A DNA stretch of 64,000 nucleotides from Alcanivorax limicola (GTDB lineage Bacteria > Pseudomonadota > Gammaproteobacteria > Pseudomonadales > Alcanivoracaceae): assembly GCF_019931215.1 (NCBI RefSeq), contig NZ_JAIOUB010000003.1, forward strand, positions 372,001-436,000, given 5' to 3'. Positions 9,449-19,461 of the stretch are shown one piece after another. Positions within the stretch are counted from its first letter, which is position 1. The number at the start of each line of letters is the position of its first letter. Made by a program: the position numbers and the translations under genes. Under the pieces are notes generated by a model, which was given only the letters and a program-made list of their open reading frames with translations, had not been told where the DNA came from and made no database searches.

Positions 9449-10552
9449 ATGCAGGGATGGTCTATCACAGGTGAAAGCGACAGTGATCAGGGGCGCATTC
9501 TGCGCCGTGTACTGTTCGCTATTGTGGCGGGTGGCCTGGCGCACACATTGGTGTGCTGGATCGCGGCCCAGCTCGATTTCTTTCGGGGCGGTGGCAACGC
9601 ATTTGCTCAGCTTTTTACGCTGATCTGGAGTGGTCATCTGCTGCTCATCATGATCACGTTGCTGGGTTTCAACCGGTTGTTTCGTGATCCGTCCATGACC
9701 CTGCCAGTGCTCTGGTGGTCGACGCTGGTGCTACTGGTGTCGGCCTGGTATGTGGACGAGGTGCGGTTGTGCGTGATGCTGCTGTTCTTTGCGATCCTGC
9801 AGATGGGCATCTTCCGTTGCCGGACCCGGGAGCTGGTATTACTGGCGGTGGTCTGTGTCGGCGTTTACCTGGGTATTATCCTGGCATTGCATCACTGGTA
9901 CCCGGAAGCCCTGGACATAACAGGCGAACTGATCCAGTGGGCGACCTTCCTGCTGATGACGCTGGCGGTCATCATCCTTGCCGATGAGATCTCCGCGATT
10001 CGTCTCAAACTCAGCGAGCGCAACCGGCAGCTCGGCGATATCGTCGACCGTATTCAGAATCTGGCCGTGCGCGATGAGTTGACGGGCCTGTATAACCGCC
10101 GCTATGCCATGGAACGCCTGGGCAAGATCCGCGAGATGGCGGATCGCGGCGCGTTCGGGGTGGTGGCGGCCTATGCCGATCTGGATCACTTCAAGCAGAT
10201 CAATGACCAACACGGCCATGCACTGGGAGATCAGGTGCTGCGGGATTTCGCGCGCCTGACCGGAAATCTGCTCAGCGGGCGGGACTTCTGCGCCCGCTAT
10301 GGGGGGGAGGAGTTCCTGCTGGTGCTGGTGAAAAGTGACCTGGCGCAGGCCGAAGCGCTGCTGGAGCAACTGCGTGACAATCTGTCTCAGGCTCACTTCC
10401 CGGAGGCGCCGGGATTGCGAGTGACGGTATCCATCGGGGTCACCGCCTATCGGCCCGGCGAGGCGCTGGATACCTGGCTGGCGCGCGCGGATGATGCGCT
10501 GTATCAGGCCAAGGGCATGGGGCGCGATCGCGTCGTCAGGGCGGAGGGATGA
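9449..10552 (+). CDS. Membrane-bound diguanylate cyclase (GGDEF), first of a tandem pair
   Basis: A 367-residue protein predicted to make cyclic di-GMP at the inner membrane. About five or six hydrophobic segments fill residues 20-180, followed by a short coiled linker and a GGDEF domain (about 205-365). The active-site loop is GGEEF (285-289), which is catalytically competent in this family. The allosteric I-site RxxD is not intact: Ser276 occupies the Arg position (SGRD). The membrane part is not a named sensor domain I recognise. ATG at 9449 has only a weak ribosome site. The next gene, four bases downstream, is a paralogue. Confidence 0.88.
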   Translation: MQGWSITGESDSDQGRILRRVLFAIVAGGLAHTLVCWIAAQLDFFRGGGNAFAQLFTLIWSGHLLLIMITLLGFNRLFRDPSMTLPVLWWSTLVLLVSAWYVDEVRLCVMLLFFAILQMGIFRCRTRELVLLAVVCVGVYLGIILALHHWYPEALDITGELIQWATFLLMTLAVIILADEISAIRLKLSERNRQLGDIVDRIQNLAVRDELTGLYNRRYAMERLGKIREMADRGAFGVVAAYADLDHFKQINDQHGHALGDQVLRDFARLTGNLLSGRDFCARYGGEEFLLVLVKSDLAQAEALLEQLRDNLSQAHFPEAPGLRVTVSIGVTAYRPGEALDTWLARADDALYQAKGMGRDRVVRAEG

Positions 10553-10556
10553 GCTG

Positions 10557-11699
10557 ATGATTCGGGATATGCAGGAAGCGCGCAACCTGGCGCTGGATGA
10601 TCAGCGGCTGGCCCGGCGCCATAGTCTGACAGCGGTCGCCATCAGTGCGCTCCATGCCATGGTGTGTATGTTCTATTTTCGTGCCGGTTATTTCACCCTT
10701 GATGGTGCGGGGCTGGCCGGCCTGTTTGCCCTCATCTGGCTCGGCAACCTGACATTAGTAGCGGTGGTGTTGACGGGCAGCACTCGGCGTATGCGCGACC
10801 CGAGCCTGTCCCTCTACTGGAACCTCTGGTTGACGGTGGGCTTCCTGCTCAGCGCCTATTACATGGATGAGCATCGCATCAGCGTGCTGATGCTGTTTTT
10901 TGCCGCCATGCTGCTGGCGTCTTTCCGCCAGGCGCTGCCGGGGCTGATCCTGTTGTCGGTTGCCGCCATGGGCGGGTATCTGTTGGTCGTCATTCTGGCC
11001 TGGCAGGCCCGCAGTGTGTCCATGAACCTGACCCTCGAATTGTTGCAGTGGCTGATTTTCTGCATGACGGCGGTGAGTTTTGTCGTCACCGGAGTGGGCA
11101 TCAATGCGCTGCGCACCAACCTCACAGCGAAGAACCGTCAGCTCAGCGGCGCGCTGGTGCAGGTCCGCGATATGGCGATTCGGGATGAGCTCACCGGGCT
11201 GTTCAATCGTCGTCATATCATGGACGTGCTGGCGCAGCAGCAGGCGCTCGCGGATTCCGGCGACTACTATTTTACCCTTTGCTTTGTCGACCTGGATCAC
11301 TTCAAGCGCATCAACGACACCTTCGGCCACACCGCCGGGGATCAGGTGTTGCAGCGCTTCGCCGGCATTGCGCGGCGTTGCCTGCGGGAAGCCGATTACA
11401 CGGGGCGTCTGGGTGGTGAAGAATTTGTGCTGGTGCTGACACAAAGCGATGCAAGCAGTGCCAGTCGGGTGGCGGAGCGTTTGCGTCAGGCGGTTGTCGA
11501 GGAAGATTTCAGTGATCTGGACCCGGCTTTGCGCACGTCGATTTCTATCGGCATTGCGCAGTATCGCCCCGGTGAACCCCTGGATGCGACGCTGGCCAGA
11601 GCAGACCGGTGCCTGTATCAGGCCAAACTGTCAGGCCGGGATCAGGTGGTCACAGAGGCGATACTGGCGCACCCGGAAAAGGTGCTGGCACCGGAATAG
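10557..11699 (+). CDS. Membrane-bound diguanylate cyclase (GGDEF), second of a tandem pair
   Basis: A 380-residue paralogue of the preceding cyclase with the same layout: multi-spanning membrane region (about 20-185) and C-terminal GGDEF domain (about 208-372). The active-site motif is GGEEF (286-290) and the inhibitory I-site is intact as READ (277-280), unlike the first copy. The shared IRDELTGLFNRR and VDLDHFKRIND motifs mark the domain start and the nucleotide site. ATG at 10557 is chosen because GGAGGGA lies ten bases upstream, inside the end of the previous gene. The pair arose by gene duplication and is probably co-transcribed. Confidence 0.88.
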   Translation: MIRDMQEARNLALDDQRLARRHSLTAVAISALHAMVCMFYFRAGYFTLDGAGLAGLFALIWLGNLTLVAVVLTGSTRRMRDPSLSLYWNLWLTVGFLLSAYYMDEHRISVLMLFFAAMLLASFRQALPGLILLSVAAMGGYLLVVILAWQARSVSMNLTLELLQWLIFCMTAVSFVVTGVGINALRTNLTAKNRQLSGALVQVRDMAIRDELTGLFNRRHIMDVLAQQQALADSGDYYFTLCFVDLDHFKRINDTFGHTAGDQVLQRFAGIARRCLREADYTGRLGGEEFVLVLTQSDASSASRVAERLRQAVVEEDFSDLDPALRTSISIGIAQYRPGEPLDATLARADRCLYQAKLSGRDQVVTEAILAHPEKVLAPE

Positions 11700-11715
11700 C
11701 GGCTTGGCAGGGGGC

Positions 11716-12777
11716 TTATTTCGAGACAGGCCCCGGCGGGAACAGCACCAGATGTTTGGCGGCGATGCGCACGCGCATACTGGCGCCGATGGGAATGTTT
11801 TCATGACTGCCCGTGAGACAGGTCAGTTGTTCGCCGTTTTCCAGAGCCAGCCGGTAAAGAATGTTCGGGCCGGTAAAAACGCGATGAATCACTGACGTTT
11901 GCAGCGGCCCCGCTTCATCCACCACGACATCCTCAGGCCGCAGCAAGACCGTCACCGGTGACCCCGACGGGTAGCCCAGCGGCCGGTGGCTGCCCAATTC
12001 CCCGGCCACGGTGGCGACATGCTCGCCCGGCAATACCGTCCCCTCGAGAAAGGCGCCGGCACCGGCGAATTCCGCCACGAAACGGGTGACCGGGGAATGA
12101 TAGATATTGTAGGGGCTGTCCCACTGAATCATTTGCCCGGCGCGCATGATGCCCACATGGGTGGCAATGGCGAAGGCTTCTTCCTGATCATGAGTGACGA
12201 TGACGGCAGTAATGCCTTCGTGCAGCAGGATATCGCGCAGTTCCTGATTCAGCTGACGGCGCAGATCCAGATCCAGGCTGGCAAAAGGTTCGTCCAGCAG
12301 AATCAGACGCGGGCGGGGCGCCAGTGCCCGAGCCAGGGCGACACGCTGTTGCTGGCCACCGGACAGTTCGTGGGGGAAGCGCGCTTCCATGCCTGCCAGT
12401 CGCACCATCTCCAGGCATTCCGCCACACGCTGCCGCCGGGCGTCACGGCTTTCGTTACGCAGGGCAAAGCCGACATTCTGGCCGACAGACAGGTGGGGGA
12501 AGAGCGCATGATCCTGAAACACCATGCCCAGGCCGCGTTTCTCCGGCGCCACCAGGGTGCCGGCGCGGGACACCTCTCGCCCGGCGATATGAATACTCCC
12601 GGCAGTCAGCGGTTCGAGCCCGGCGATGGCACGCAGGGTGGTTGTCTTGCCGCAGCCGGAGGGACCGAGCAGACAGGCAATCTGCCCGGCCTGCAGCGTA
12701 AAGCTGACGTGGTCGACCACCACATCATCGTCGTAGCGGCAGACAATGCGTTGCAGGCTCAGTAACGGCTCAGACAT
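11716..12777 (-). CDS. ABC transporter ATP-binding protein (FbpC/PotA type), orphan
   Basis: A 353-residue ATPase of the iron(III)/spermidine/putrescine importer type. It has Walker A GPSGCGKTT (38-46), the signature LSGGQ (138-142), Walker B with LILLDEP (158-164), H-loop His196 and a C-terminal TOBE-like region (about 285-350). No permease or binding protein lies nearby. It is 19 bases downstream of argF on the same strand, and Pseudomonas has a similar ATPase beside argF. ATG at 12777 is preferred because homologues begin MSEPLLSL-like; ATG at 12789 is possible. Substrate is unknown: iron and polyamines are both compatible. Confidence 0.85.
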   Translation of the reverse strand: MSEPLLSLQRIVCRYDDDVVVDHVSFTLQAGQIACLLGPSGCGKTTTLRAIAGLEPLTAGSIHIAGREVSRAGTLVAPEKRGLGMVFQDHALFPHLSVGQNVGFALRNESRDARRQRVAECLEMVRLAGMEARFPHELSGGQQQRVALARALAPRPRLILLDEPFASLDLDLRRQLNQELRDILLHEGITAVIVTHDQEEAFAIATHVGIMRAGQMIQWDSPYNIYHSPVTRFVAEFAGAGAFLEGTVLPGEHVATVAGELGSHRPLGYPSGSPVTVLLRPEDVVVDEAGPLQTSVIHRVFTGPNILYRLALENGEQLTCLTGSHENIPIGASMRVRIAAKHLVLFPPGPVSK

Positions 12778-12796
12778 GGCGGCTACCATCGGGCTG

Positions 12797-13696
12797 TTAT
12801 AATAAAAACTCCAGCAGCGCTTTTTGCGCATGCAGGCGATTCTCGGCTTCATCCCAGACGACCGAGCGCGGATCATCCAGCATGTCATGGCTGATTTCTT
12901 CGCCGCGATGCGCCGGCAGACAATGCATGAACAGCGCTTCTTTATCTGCCAGATCCATCAATGCCGGGCTGACCTGATAATCGCGGAACGCTTTTTCCCG
13001 TTGCGCCTGCTCTTCTTCCTGCCCCATGGAGGCCCAGACGTCCGTGACAACCAGGTGAGCGTTTTGCACGGCCGCTTTCGGGTCACGCTCCAGGCGCACG
13101 CGGTCGCTGTTTTCTGCCACCAGATCGGCGCGCGGGTCAAAGCCTTCCGGTGCACAGATGACCAGCTCGAAATCAAACTGCCTGGCGGCGTTGATGTAGG
13201 AGTTGCACATATTGTTGCCATCACCGACCCAGACCACGCGCTTGCCGCGAATGGCGCCACGGTGCTCGACAAACGTCTGGATGTCGGCCAGCAGCTGGCA
13301 GGGGTGAAAATCATCCGTCAGCGCATTGATGACCGGCACGGAGGAATGGGCTGCGAAAGTTTCCACCGTGCTGTGAGCAAAGGTGCGGATCATCACGGCA
13401 TCCACCATGCGTGACAGCACGCGTGCGGAGTCCTCGATGGGTTCGCCGCGACCGAGTTGCGTGTCCCGCGGAGAAAGAAAAATGCTCGAGCCACCGAACT
13501 GGTTCATGCCGACTTCGAACGACACGCGGGTCCGGGTGGACGATTTCTCGAACACCATGCCCAGCGTCTTGCCACGAAACGGCTCATGCACCTGGCCGTT
13601 GCGCAGCATGGTTTTCAGTTCTATGGCACGCTGGATCACGTAGCCCAGTTCATCACTGGACAGATCCCGCAGCGTCAGAAAATGACGGACAGTCAT
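12797..13696 (-). CDS. argF: Ornithine carbamoyltransferase, anabolic
   Basis: Cytoplasmic enzyme of arginine synthesis that joins carbamoyl phosphate and ornithine to give citrulline. The 299 residues carry the carbamoyl-phosphate loop STRTR (53-57), HPCQ (131-134) and the ornithine-site HCLP (258-261). The length fits the anabolic type (about 300) rather than the catabolic ArcB (about 335). Its ATG overlaps the argD stop by four bases (ATGA, 13693-13696), so it is translationally coupled to argD. Confidence 0.96.
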   Translation of the reverse strand: MTVRHFLTLRDLSSDELGYVIQRAIELKTMLRNGQVHEPFRGKTLGMVFEKSSTRTRVSFEVGMNQFGGSSIFLSPRDTQLGRGEPIEDSARVLSRMVDAVMIRTFAHSTVETFAAHSSVPVINALTDDFHPCQLLADIQTFVEHRGAIRGKRVVWVGDGNNMCNSYINAARQFDFELVICAPEGFDPRADLVAENSDRVRLERDPKAAVQNAHLVVTDVWASMGQEEEQAQREKAFRDYQVSPALMDLADKEALFMHCLPAHRGEEISHDMLDDPRSVVWDEAENRLHAQKALLEFLL

Positions 13697-14880
13697 GCAG
13701 CCTCCTGTTGCCGGACGAACGCGCGGACCGCGTCCGCGACGCGCTCGACCAGCAGGGCGATTTCTTCATCATTGATGACCAGCGGCGGCAGCAGGCGAAT
13801 GACCCGGCCAGCCGTCACGTTCACCAGCAGACCTCTATCTCGCGCCAGCGCGACGATTTCAGGGCAGTCACGGTCCAGTTCCACGCCGATGATCAGGCCC
13901 TGGCCTCTGATGTCCTGCACCATGGCTACGCCGGACAGCGCTTCGCGGAGCCGTTGTTGCAATAGCGCGCCCTTGGCGTTGACCGAGGGAATGACCTCTC
14001 GCGTCAGGGTGTCTACCACTGCCAGCGCCGTGGCGCAGCCAAGCGGGTTGCCACCGTAAGTGCTGCCATGACTGCCCGGGCCGAATACGTCTTCTGCGGC
14101 ACCGGAAACCAGGCAGGCGCCGATGGGAAAACCATTGCCAAGACCTTTCGCCGTCGTCAGTACATCCGGTACCACGCCGGCGGCGCTGCAGGCAAAGTAG
14201 CTGCCGGTACGGCCATTGCCGCTCTGCACTTCATCCAGCATCAACAACCACTGTTTTTCGTCGCAGAGCTGCCGCAAACGCGCCAGGTAATCCGGCGCAG
14301 GAATGCGCACACCGCCTTCGCCCTGCACCGGTTCTACCAGGACAGCGACGATATTGTCGTGGCTGTCAGCCAGCGCACGAATGGCATCGACATCATTCCA
14401 TGGCGCGCGCACAAAGCCGGACACCAGCGGCTCGAAGCCTGCCTGGGCCTTGGCGTTGCCGGTCGCCGTGAGCGTCGCCATGGTACGGCCATGAAAGGCA
14501 TTTTCCAGCACGACGATAGTCGGGGTGTTCACCTTGCGACGGTTGCCGTACAGGCGCGCAATCTTGATGGCGGCTTCATTTGCTTCCGCGCCGGAATTGC
14601 AGAAAAAGGCGCGCGCCATGCCACTGACCTGACACAGTGCCGCGGCCAGACTTTCCTGATGCTCTACGCGATACAGGTTGGACGTGTGCACCAGGCTGGC
14701 GGCCTGTCGGGTCAGCGCGCGCGTCACCGCCGGGTGACAGTGGCCGAGGTTGCACACGGCAATACCGGAGACGCCATCCAGGTAAGCCTGGCCGTCCGTA
14801 TCGTACAGCCAGACGCCTTCGCCACGGCTGAAATTCAGGGGTTGCCGCGCATAGGTCGGCATCAGGTAATTGTCGTTCAT
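13693..14880 (-). CDS. argD: Acetylornithine aminotransferase
   Basis: Pyridoxal-phosphate class III aminotransferase, 395 residues, that interconverts N-acetylglutamate semialdehyde and N-acetylornithine in arginine synthesis (often also succinyldiaminopimelate in lysine synthesis). The PLP lysine is Lys245 ([14 protein letters not shown]), with the pyridine-binding Asp216 (LDEVQ) and the phosphate-binding [10 protein letters not shown] stretch. ATG at 14880 fits the family start; the frame stays open upstream without homology. First gene of argD-argF-ABC ATPase. Confidence 0.94.
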   Translation of the reverse strand: MNDNYLMPTYARQPLNFSRGEGVWLYDTDGQAYLDGVSGIAVCNLGHCHPAVTRALTRQAASLVHTSNLYRVEHQESLAAALCQVSGMARAFFCNSGAEANEAAIKIARLYGNRRKVNTPTIVVLENAFHGRTMATLTATGNAKAQAGFEPLVSGFVRAPWNDVDAIRALADSHDNIVAVLVEPVQGEGGVRIPAPDYLARLRQLCDEKQWLLMLDEVQSGNGRTGSYFACSAAGVVPDVLTTAKGLGNGFPIGACLVSGAAEDVFGPGSHGSTYGGNPLGCATALAVVDTLTREVIPSVNAKGALLQQRLREALSGVAMVQDIRGQGLIIGVELDRDCPEIVALARDRGLLVNVTAGRVIRLLPPLVINDEEIALLVERVADAVRAFVRQQEAA

Positions 14881-14990
14881 GCTCGGGCCTGAAGCAGTTT
14901 CTGAAACGAAAAACGGCAGCCAAGGCTGCCGCTGGATGCTGATGATAGCCGCCGGGGCAGGGTGGTGCAATGTATCGGACCCGCTCCTAC

Positions 14991-15018
14991 AATGTCCGGT
15001 TATGAATGTCCTGTTATG
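14991..15018. repeat. 14-bp tandem duplication in the argD/hydantoinase gap
   Basis: AATGTCCGGTTATG is followed directly by AATGTCCTGTTATG (13 of 14 identical). It lies in the 218-base divergent gap between argD and the hydantoinase-B gene. It could be a duplicated operator half or a slippage product; no regulator can be named from it. Confidence 0.6.
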
Positions 15019-15098
15019 GGGCGGACCAGCAGGCCGCACAGCCACGTACAGGTCGCAGCGCCCGGGCCACAGCACCGGGATGACGCGCCGGAGCCGCA

Positions 15099-16661
15099 AT
15101 GAATCCAGTTCAGCTTTCCATATTCGCCAATCGCCTGTCGGGTATCTGTGACGAGATGGGGGCCTTGCTGCGCCGTTGCGCTCTGTCGCCGAACATCAAG
15201 GACCGGCTGGATTTCTCCTGTGCCATTTTCGACGCCCACGGCGAACTGTGTGCCCAGGCGGCACATATCCCGGTGCATCTGGGCAGCATGGCTTACGCCA
15301 TGCGTGATCTGGTTGCCGGGCGAGACTGGCAGCCGGGCAGCCTGCTGGTGGTCAACGATCCTTATCTTGGCGGCACACACCTGCCGGATGTCACCGTGGT
15401 GGCGCCCGTGTTCTGCGGCGACGGCCCCGATCCCGTGGCATTCACCGTGACCCGCGCCCACCATGCCAATATCGGTGCCCAGGCACCGGGGTCGATGCCA
15501 GTGTCCCGCCATCTGGATGAAGAGGGCATCGTGATTGCGCCGCAATGGTTGCGCCGGCAGGGCGCATGGGCGATGCCGCTGGTGCGGCGGCTGGTGGATG
15601 ATGCAGAGACGGCTGCGCCGGAAGAGACGCCCCGGTTCGCGGATTTTGTCGCCCAGGCCAGTGCCTGCGAAGCGGGCGGACGCTGGCTTGCGGCGCTGCT
15701 GGCAGAGCGCGGTCTGGCATGGTTCGAGCACGGTGTGGTAGCGCTCAATGCCTACGGTGAGCGGCTGACGCAGCAGTTGCTCGCGGGAATGCCGGATGGG
15801 CACTACACGTTCACGGATTATCTTGATGACGATGGTCAGGGCACGCTGGATATCCCGGTCGTGGTGAGTATTCGCGTGGGGGGCGAGCGTGCCCATGTGG
15901 ATTTCACCGGCACCAGCGATCAGGTGGCGGGCAATATCAACTGCCCGCTGTCGGTGGCCGCCGCTGCGGTCTATTACTGTTTCCGCTGTTTGCTGCCTGC
16001 CTCCGTCCCGGCCTGCGCAGGTCTGTTTCGTCCGGTCACTCTGGGGGCACCAGCGGGCAGCCTGGTGAATGCCCGACGCCCGGCGGCGGTGGCCGCCGGC
16101 AATGTGGAGACCAGCTCGCGTATTGTCGATGCGGTGCTGGGCGCGCTGGCCGCCGCCATCCCCGAACGTATTCCCGCTGCCAGCCACGGCACCATGAACA
16201 ATCTGGCCATGGGCGCCCATGCTCAAACTCAAGGTGACGGGCCGGGCTGGGACTATTATGAAACCATGGGCGGCGGCATGGGCGCCTCAGCGCGGGCCGC
16301 CGGGCTCTCCGGCGTGCAGACGCACATGACCAACACTCTGAATACACCGATCGAGAGCCTGGAGCAGCACTATCCGCTGCGCGTCTGGCGCTATGCCCTG
16401 CGGCGCGGCAGCGGTGGAGCGGGGCTGCATGTCGGTGGCGATGGCCTGATCCGCGAACTGGAATTTCTGGCACCCGCCCAGGTGACCCTGCTGACGGAGC
16501 GGCGTACCCATGCGCCCTGGGGGATGGCGGGCGGTGCCGCCGGGCAACCGGGCGAGAATCGTTTCAATGGCCGCCTGTTGCCGGGCAAAACGACCTTCCA
16601 TGCGCGACAGGGGGATCGCCTGGTTATGGCGTCGCCGGGTGCTGGTGGCTGGGGCCGGTAG
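15099..16661 (+). CDS. Hydantoinase B / 5-oxoprolinase B family protein, orphan
   Basis: A 520-residue member of the HyuB family, whose members hydrolyse N-carbamoyl or cyclic amide rings (hydantoins, 5-oxoproline) or carboxylate acetone-type substrates, normally with an A subunit. Family marks are the N-terminal [19 protein letters not shown] stretch, [14 protein letters not shown], the NVETSSRI segment and the glycine-rich [11 protein letters not shown]. No HyuA partner lies in the flanking genes, so the partner is elsewhere or the protein works alone. ATG at 15099 has AGCCGCA upstream, a poor ribosome site. Its substrate cannot be stated. Confidence 0.85.
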   Translation: MNPVQLSIFANRLSGICDEMGALLRRCALSPNIKDRLDFSCAIFDAHGELCAQAAHIPVHLGSMAYAMRDLVAGRDWQPGSLLVVNDPYLGGTHLPDVTVVAPVFCGDGPDPVAFTVTRAHHANIGAQAPGSMPVSRHLDEEGIVIAPQWLRRQGAWAMPLVRRLVDDAETAAPEETPRFADFVAQASACEAGGRWLAALLAERGLAWFEHGVVALNAYGERLTQQLLAGMPDGHYTFTDYLDDDGQGTLDIPVVVSIRVGGERAHVDFTGTSDQVAGNINCPLSVAAAAVYYCFRCLLPASVPACAGLFRPVTLGAPAGSLVNARRPAAVAAGNVETSSRIVDAVLGALAAAIPERIPAASHGTMNNLAMGAHAQTQGDGPGWDYYETMGGGMGASARAAGLSGVQTHMTNTLNTPIESLEQHYPLRVWRYALRRGSGGAGLHVGGDGLIRELEFLAPAQVTLLTERRTHAPWGMAGGAAGQPGENRFNGRLLPGKTTFHARQGDRLVMASPGAGGWGR

Positions 16662-16704
16662 TGCACGGAGTATTCTGAAGGCTATCAAACCTGATTATCT
16701 TAAG

Positions 16705-16723
16705 AAGAATGATTTGCATTCAC
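16705..16723 (+). promoter_or_regulatory. Fur-box-like site before the TonB receptor
   Basis: The 19-mer centred on AATGATTTGCATTC matches the Fur consensus GATAATGATAATCATTATC at 12 of 19 positions, including the AATGAT...CATT arms. It lies about 80 bases upstream of the receptor start, in the AT-richer gap, as expected for iron-repressed uptake genes. Confidence 0.5.
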
Positions 16724-16802
16724 TTTAGGAAAGAATCTAGACTCTTGCCCGGAGTGCCCGGTTCGGGGGCAATACATTGTTTACATGGCAGGAGTCGAGA
16801 TG

Positions 16803-18986
16803 ATGTGGCGTATCAGGATGTTGGCCTTGGCCGGTGGCTGTCTGGCGGCGACGGGGATGGCAGTGGCGGAAGAGGCCAACTCGTCAGGGGGAACGCTGGA
16901 CCAGGTGACGATCATCGGCAGTGAGGAAGATCGGCGGTTCGCGCCGGGGTCTGCCTTTCAGGTGACCCAGGAAGAGCTGGAGCGATTCGAGCATACCGAC
17001 ATCCACCGCATGCTTGATGATGTGCCCGGGGTGTACATCCAGGAAGAAGACGGTTTTGGTCTGCGCCCGAATATCGGTATTCGCGGGGCCGGGCCGGAGC
17101 GCACATCAAAGATCACGGTAATGGAGGACGGTGTACTGGTCGCGCCTGCGCCTTACGCTGATCCTGCCGCCTACTATTTCCCTACCGCGGGCCGCATGAG
17201 TGGCATCGAGGTGCTCAAAGGCCCCAACACCCTGCGTTATGGCCCTTACACTGTGGGCGGCGCACTCAATCTGCAATCCACACCGATTCCCACTGCGCCC
17301 GGCGGCAGCCTGACGTCCGAGTTGGGCAACTTCGGTAACCAGAAAACACATATCCACTACGGCGGCACGGAAGGCCAGTGGGGCTACCTGCTGGAAGGCT
17401 GGCGCCAGAACGCCGACGGGTTCCAGAATATTGATCGCAGCAACCGGGATACCGGCCTGGCGGTGGAAGATTATGTGGCCAGGTTGCGCTGGCGCAGTGC
17501 CCCGGATGCGGCACTTGCGCAGCAGCTGGACTTCAAGGTGCAGTACTCCGAAGAAGCGTCGAATTTCTCCTACGTCGGTCTGACCGATGAAGATTTCGGC
17601 CGCGACGCGCGCCGCCGTTACGGCCTGACGGAGCTGGATCAGATCACCAATCGCCACCGCGGTTACAGCATCCGCCACCAGATCGCGCTGGGCCTGGAAG
17701 GCTCTTTGGCGACGACCCTGTACCGAAACGACTTCTATCGGAACTGGTACAAGGTTGACCGGATTGATGGCCAGTCAGTGTCCGGCTATATGGCTGATGC
17801 CAATACCGATCCGCTCAAACAGGATGTGTTGCGGGGCGATCTCGACGTCACGGATATTCGCGTCAAGAACAATGCCCGGGATTATTACGCCCAGGGCGTT
17901 CAGTTCGAATATTCTGATGCCTTCTACGTTGGCGATGTCCGCAATGACTGGCTGACAGGCGTGCGTCTGCACGAAGACGAGAGCGACCGCTTCCAGCCCA
18001 TCGACGTGTTCAATCAGGAAAATGGCAGCCTCGTTTACCAGAACACCATCTTGCCGGGCGCGGGTGACAACCGCGTCGGTGAAGCCGAGGCGACGTCTGT
18101 CTGGGCGCTGAACCGGATGACCTTTGACCGCTTGCAGCTCACCGGCTCGCTGCGATACGAAAATATCAAGACCAAGGAAACACGCTACAGCGATGTTGAC
18201 CGCACCATTGCCAACGTCACAGCACGGGCACGCACTGAAGAAGTGATGGCCGGCCTGGGTGCAACCTACGCGTTCAACGAGCGAGTCACGTTGCTGGCCG
18301 GTTTGCACCAGGGCTTTGCCCCGGCGGGGGCAGGCGCTGACGATGACGAAGATCCGGAGAAAAGCGTCAACTATGAACTGGGTATGCGACTGCTCGACGG
18401 CAATCGCCGCCTGGACGTTATCGGCTTCCTCAGCGATTACAGCAATGCGGTGCAGAACTGCTCCGTGGCCAACCCTTGCCCGGACGCGGCAGTGAGCGGC
18501 ACCTATCAACTGGGTGAGTCAGAGGTTTACGGCCTTGAGCTGGCATTCCGCGATGTGGTGTACGAAGGCACCGGGTTTGTCGTGCCGGCGGGTCTGACCT
18601 ACACCTGGACCAAGGGCGAGATCACCCGCGACTCGGACAACGGTGATGTGTTCGCCGGTGATCCGCTGCCTTATGTCGCTGAACATATCGGTACCGTATT
18701 CGTGGGTGTCGAGCATGGCCAGGGGTGGAAGACGTTCCTGAACGCGCGTTACAGCGATGCTGTCTGCATCAACAACGACTGCGAACGGGTCAATGACTCG
18801 CTGCTGAAAACAGACAGCTACGTCACCCTCAATCTGGCAGCCAGCTACGCGCTGACACCGGCGGCAGAAGTGTATGTCAAGGTGGAGAACCTGCTGGACA
18901 AGGAAGCGGTTGCCTCCCGCAGCCCGGCGGGCGCCCGCGTCAACATGCCCCGCTATGCGGGTCTGGGTGTACGGTTGAGCTTCTGA
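16803..18986 (+). CDS. TonB-dependent outer-membrane receptor (FecA-like)
   Basis: Outer-membrane, energy-dependent importer of about 727 residues, probably for a ferric siderophore or citrate-type chelate. A signal peptide (MWRIRML..., cleaved near AVA-EE, about residue 20) is followed by a plug domain with LDQVTIIG, IGIRG and the VLKGPNTLRYGP stretch, then a 22-strand barrel ending in the terminal Phe (LGVRLSF). ATG at 16803 is preferred over 16785 or 16800 because AGGAG at 16790-16794 gives eight-base spacing. It stands alone behind a Fur-like site. The exact ligand is unknown. Confidence 0.88.
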   Translation: MWRIRMLALAGGCLAATGMAVAEEANSSGGTLDQVTIIGSEEDRRFAPGSAFQVTQEELERFEHTDIHRMLDDVPGVYIQEEDGFGLRPNIGIRGAGPERTSKITVMEDGVLVAPAPYADPAAYYFPTAGRMSGIEVLKGPNTLRYGPYTVGGALNLQSTPIPTAPGGSLTSELGNFGNQKTHIHYGGTEGQWGYLLEGWRQNADGFQNIDRSNRDTGLAVEDYVARLRWRSAPDAALAQQLDFKVQYSEEASNFSYVGLTDEDFGRDARRRYGLTELDQITNRHRGYSIRHQIALGLEGSLATTLYRNDFYRNWYKVDRIDGQSVSGYMADANTDPLKQDVLRGDLDVTDIRVKNNARDYYAQGVQFEYSDAFYVGDVRNDWLTGVRLHEDESDRFQPIDVFNQENGSLVYQNTILPGAGDNRVGEAEATSVWALNRMTFDRLQLTGSLRYENIKTKETRYSDVDRTIANVTARARTEEVMAGLGATYAFNERVTLLAGLHQGFAPAGAGADDDEDPEKSVNYELGMRLLDGNRRLDVIGFLSDYSNAVQNCSVANPCPDAAVSGTYQLGESEVYGLELAFRDVVYEGTGFVVPAGLTYTWTKGEITRDSDNGDVFAGDPLPYVAEHIGTVFVGVEHGQGWKTFLNARYSDAVCINNDCERVNDSLLKTDSYVTLNLAASYALTPAAEVYVKVENLLDKEAVASRSPAGARVNMPRYAGLGVRLSF

Positions 18987-19015
18987 GGGGCTCTCGATCC
19001 TCTCAAACAGGCATT

Positions 19016-19048
19016 TCTCCATGGGCAGTATCTGTCTGCCCATGGAGA
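19016..19048. repeat. Perfect hairpin after the TonB receptor
   Basis: TCTCCATGGGCAG and CTGCCCATGGAGA form a 13-bp perfect inverted repeat with a seven-base loop, 30 bases past the receptor stop. The T-tract is absent (CTTGCTCTCTC follows), so it is either a weak terminator or an mRNA-end stabiliser. Confidence 0.6.
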
Positions 19049-19112
19049 CTTGCTCTCTCAGTTGGTAGAATGGCGGCGTTTGCTACACACACCGCATTGA
19101 GGCAGCAGTCCT

Positions 19113-19442
19113 ATGAACGACGCGACGGACGTAATGAAGGTCATTCAGGAGCAGATCGAGAAGAATCCGGTCATCCTGTACATGAAAGGGTCACCGCAGT
19201 TTCCGCAGTGCGGCTTTTCGGCCCGGGCGGTGGAGGTCATGACCACCATCGGCAAGCCGTTTGCCTATGTCAATGTGCTGGAAGCGCCAGAGATTCGCAG
19301 TAACCTGCCGAAGTATGGCGATTGGCCGACGTTTCCCCAGTTGTGGGTGAATGGCGAGCTGGTCGGTGGCAGTGACATCATCATGGAGATGCATGTCAGT
19401 GGCGATCTGGCAAAAATGGTCGAGGAAGCAGCTGGCGCGTAA
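19113..19442 (+). CDS. grxD: Monothiol glutaredoxin (Grx4/GrxD)
   Basis: A 109-residue CGFS-type glutaredoxin with Cys33-Gly-Phe-Ser36. Proteins of this class bind a glutathione-ligated [2Fe-2S] cluster and pass it to target proteins. The WPTFPQLWVNGELVGGSDI stretch holds the conserved glutathione-binding residues. Length and motif match E. coli GrxD (115 aa) closely. ATG at 19113 has only a modest ribosome site. It is a single-gene unit closed by a clear terminator. Confidence 0.96.
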   Translation: MNDATDVMKVIQEQIEKNPVILYMKGSPQFPQCGFSARAVEVMTTIGKPFAYVNVLEAPEIRSNLPKYGDWPTFPQLWVNGELVGGSDIIMEMHVSGDLAKMVEEAAGA

Positions 19443-19461
19443 TGCCCGGTCTGCTGACAGG

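Noticed and set aside
13411-14059. Overlapping plus-strand frames antisense to argF/argD
   Set aside because: Shadows of two secure genes.
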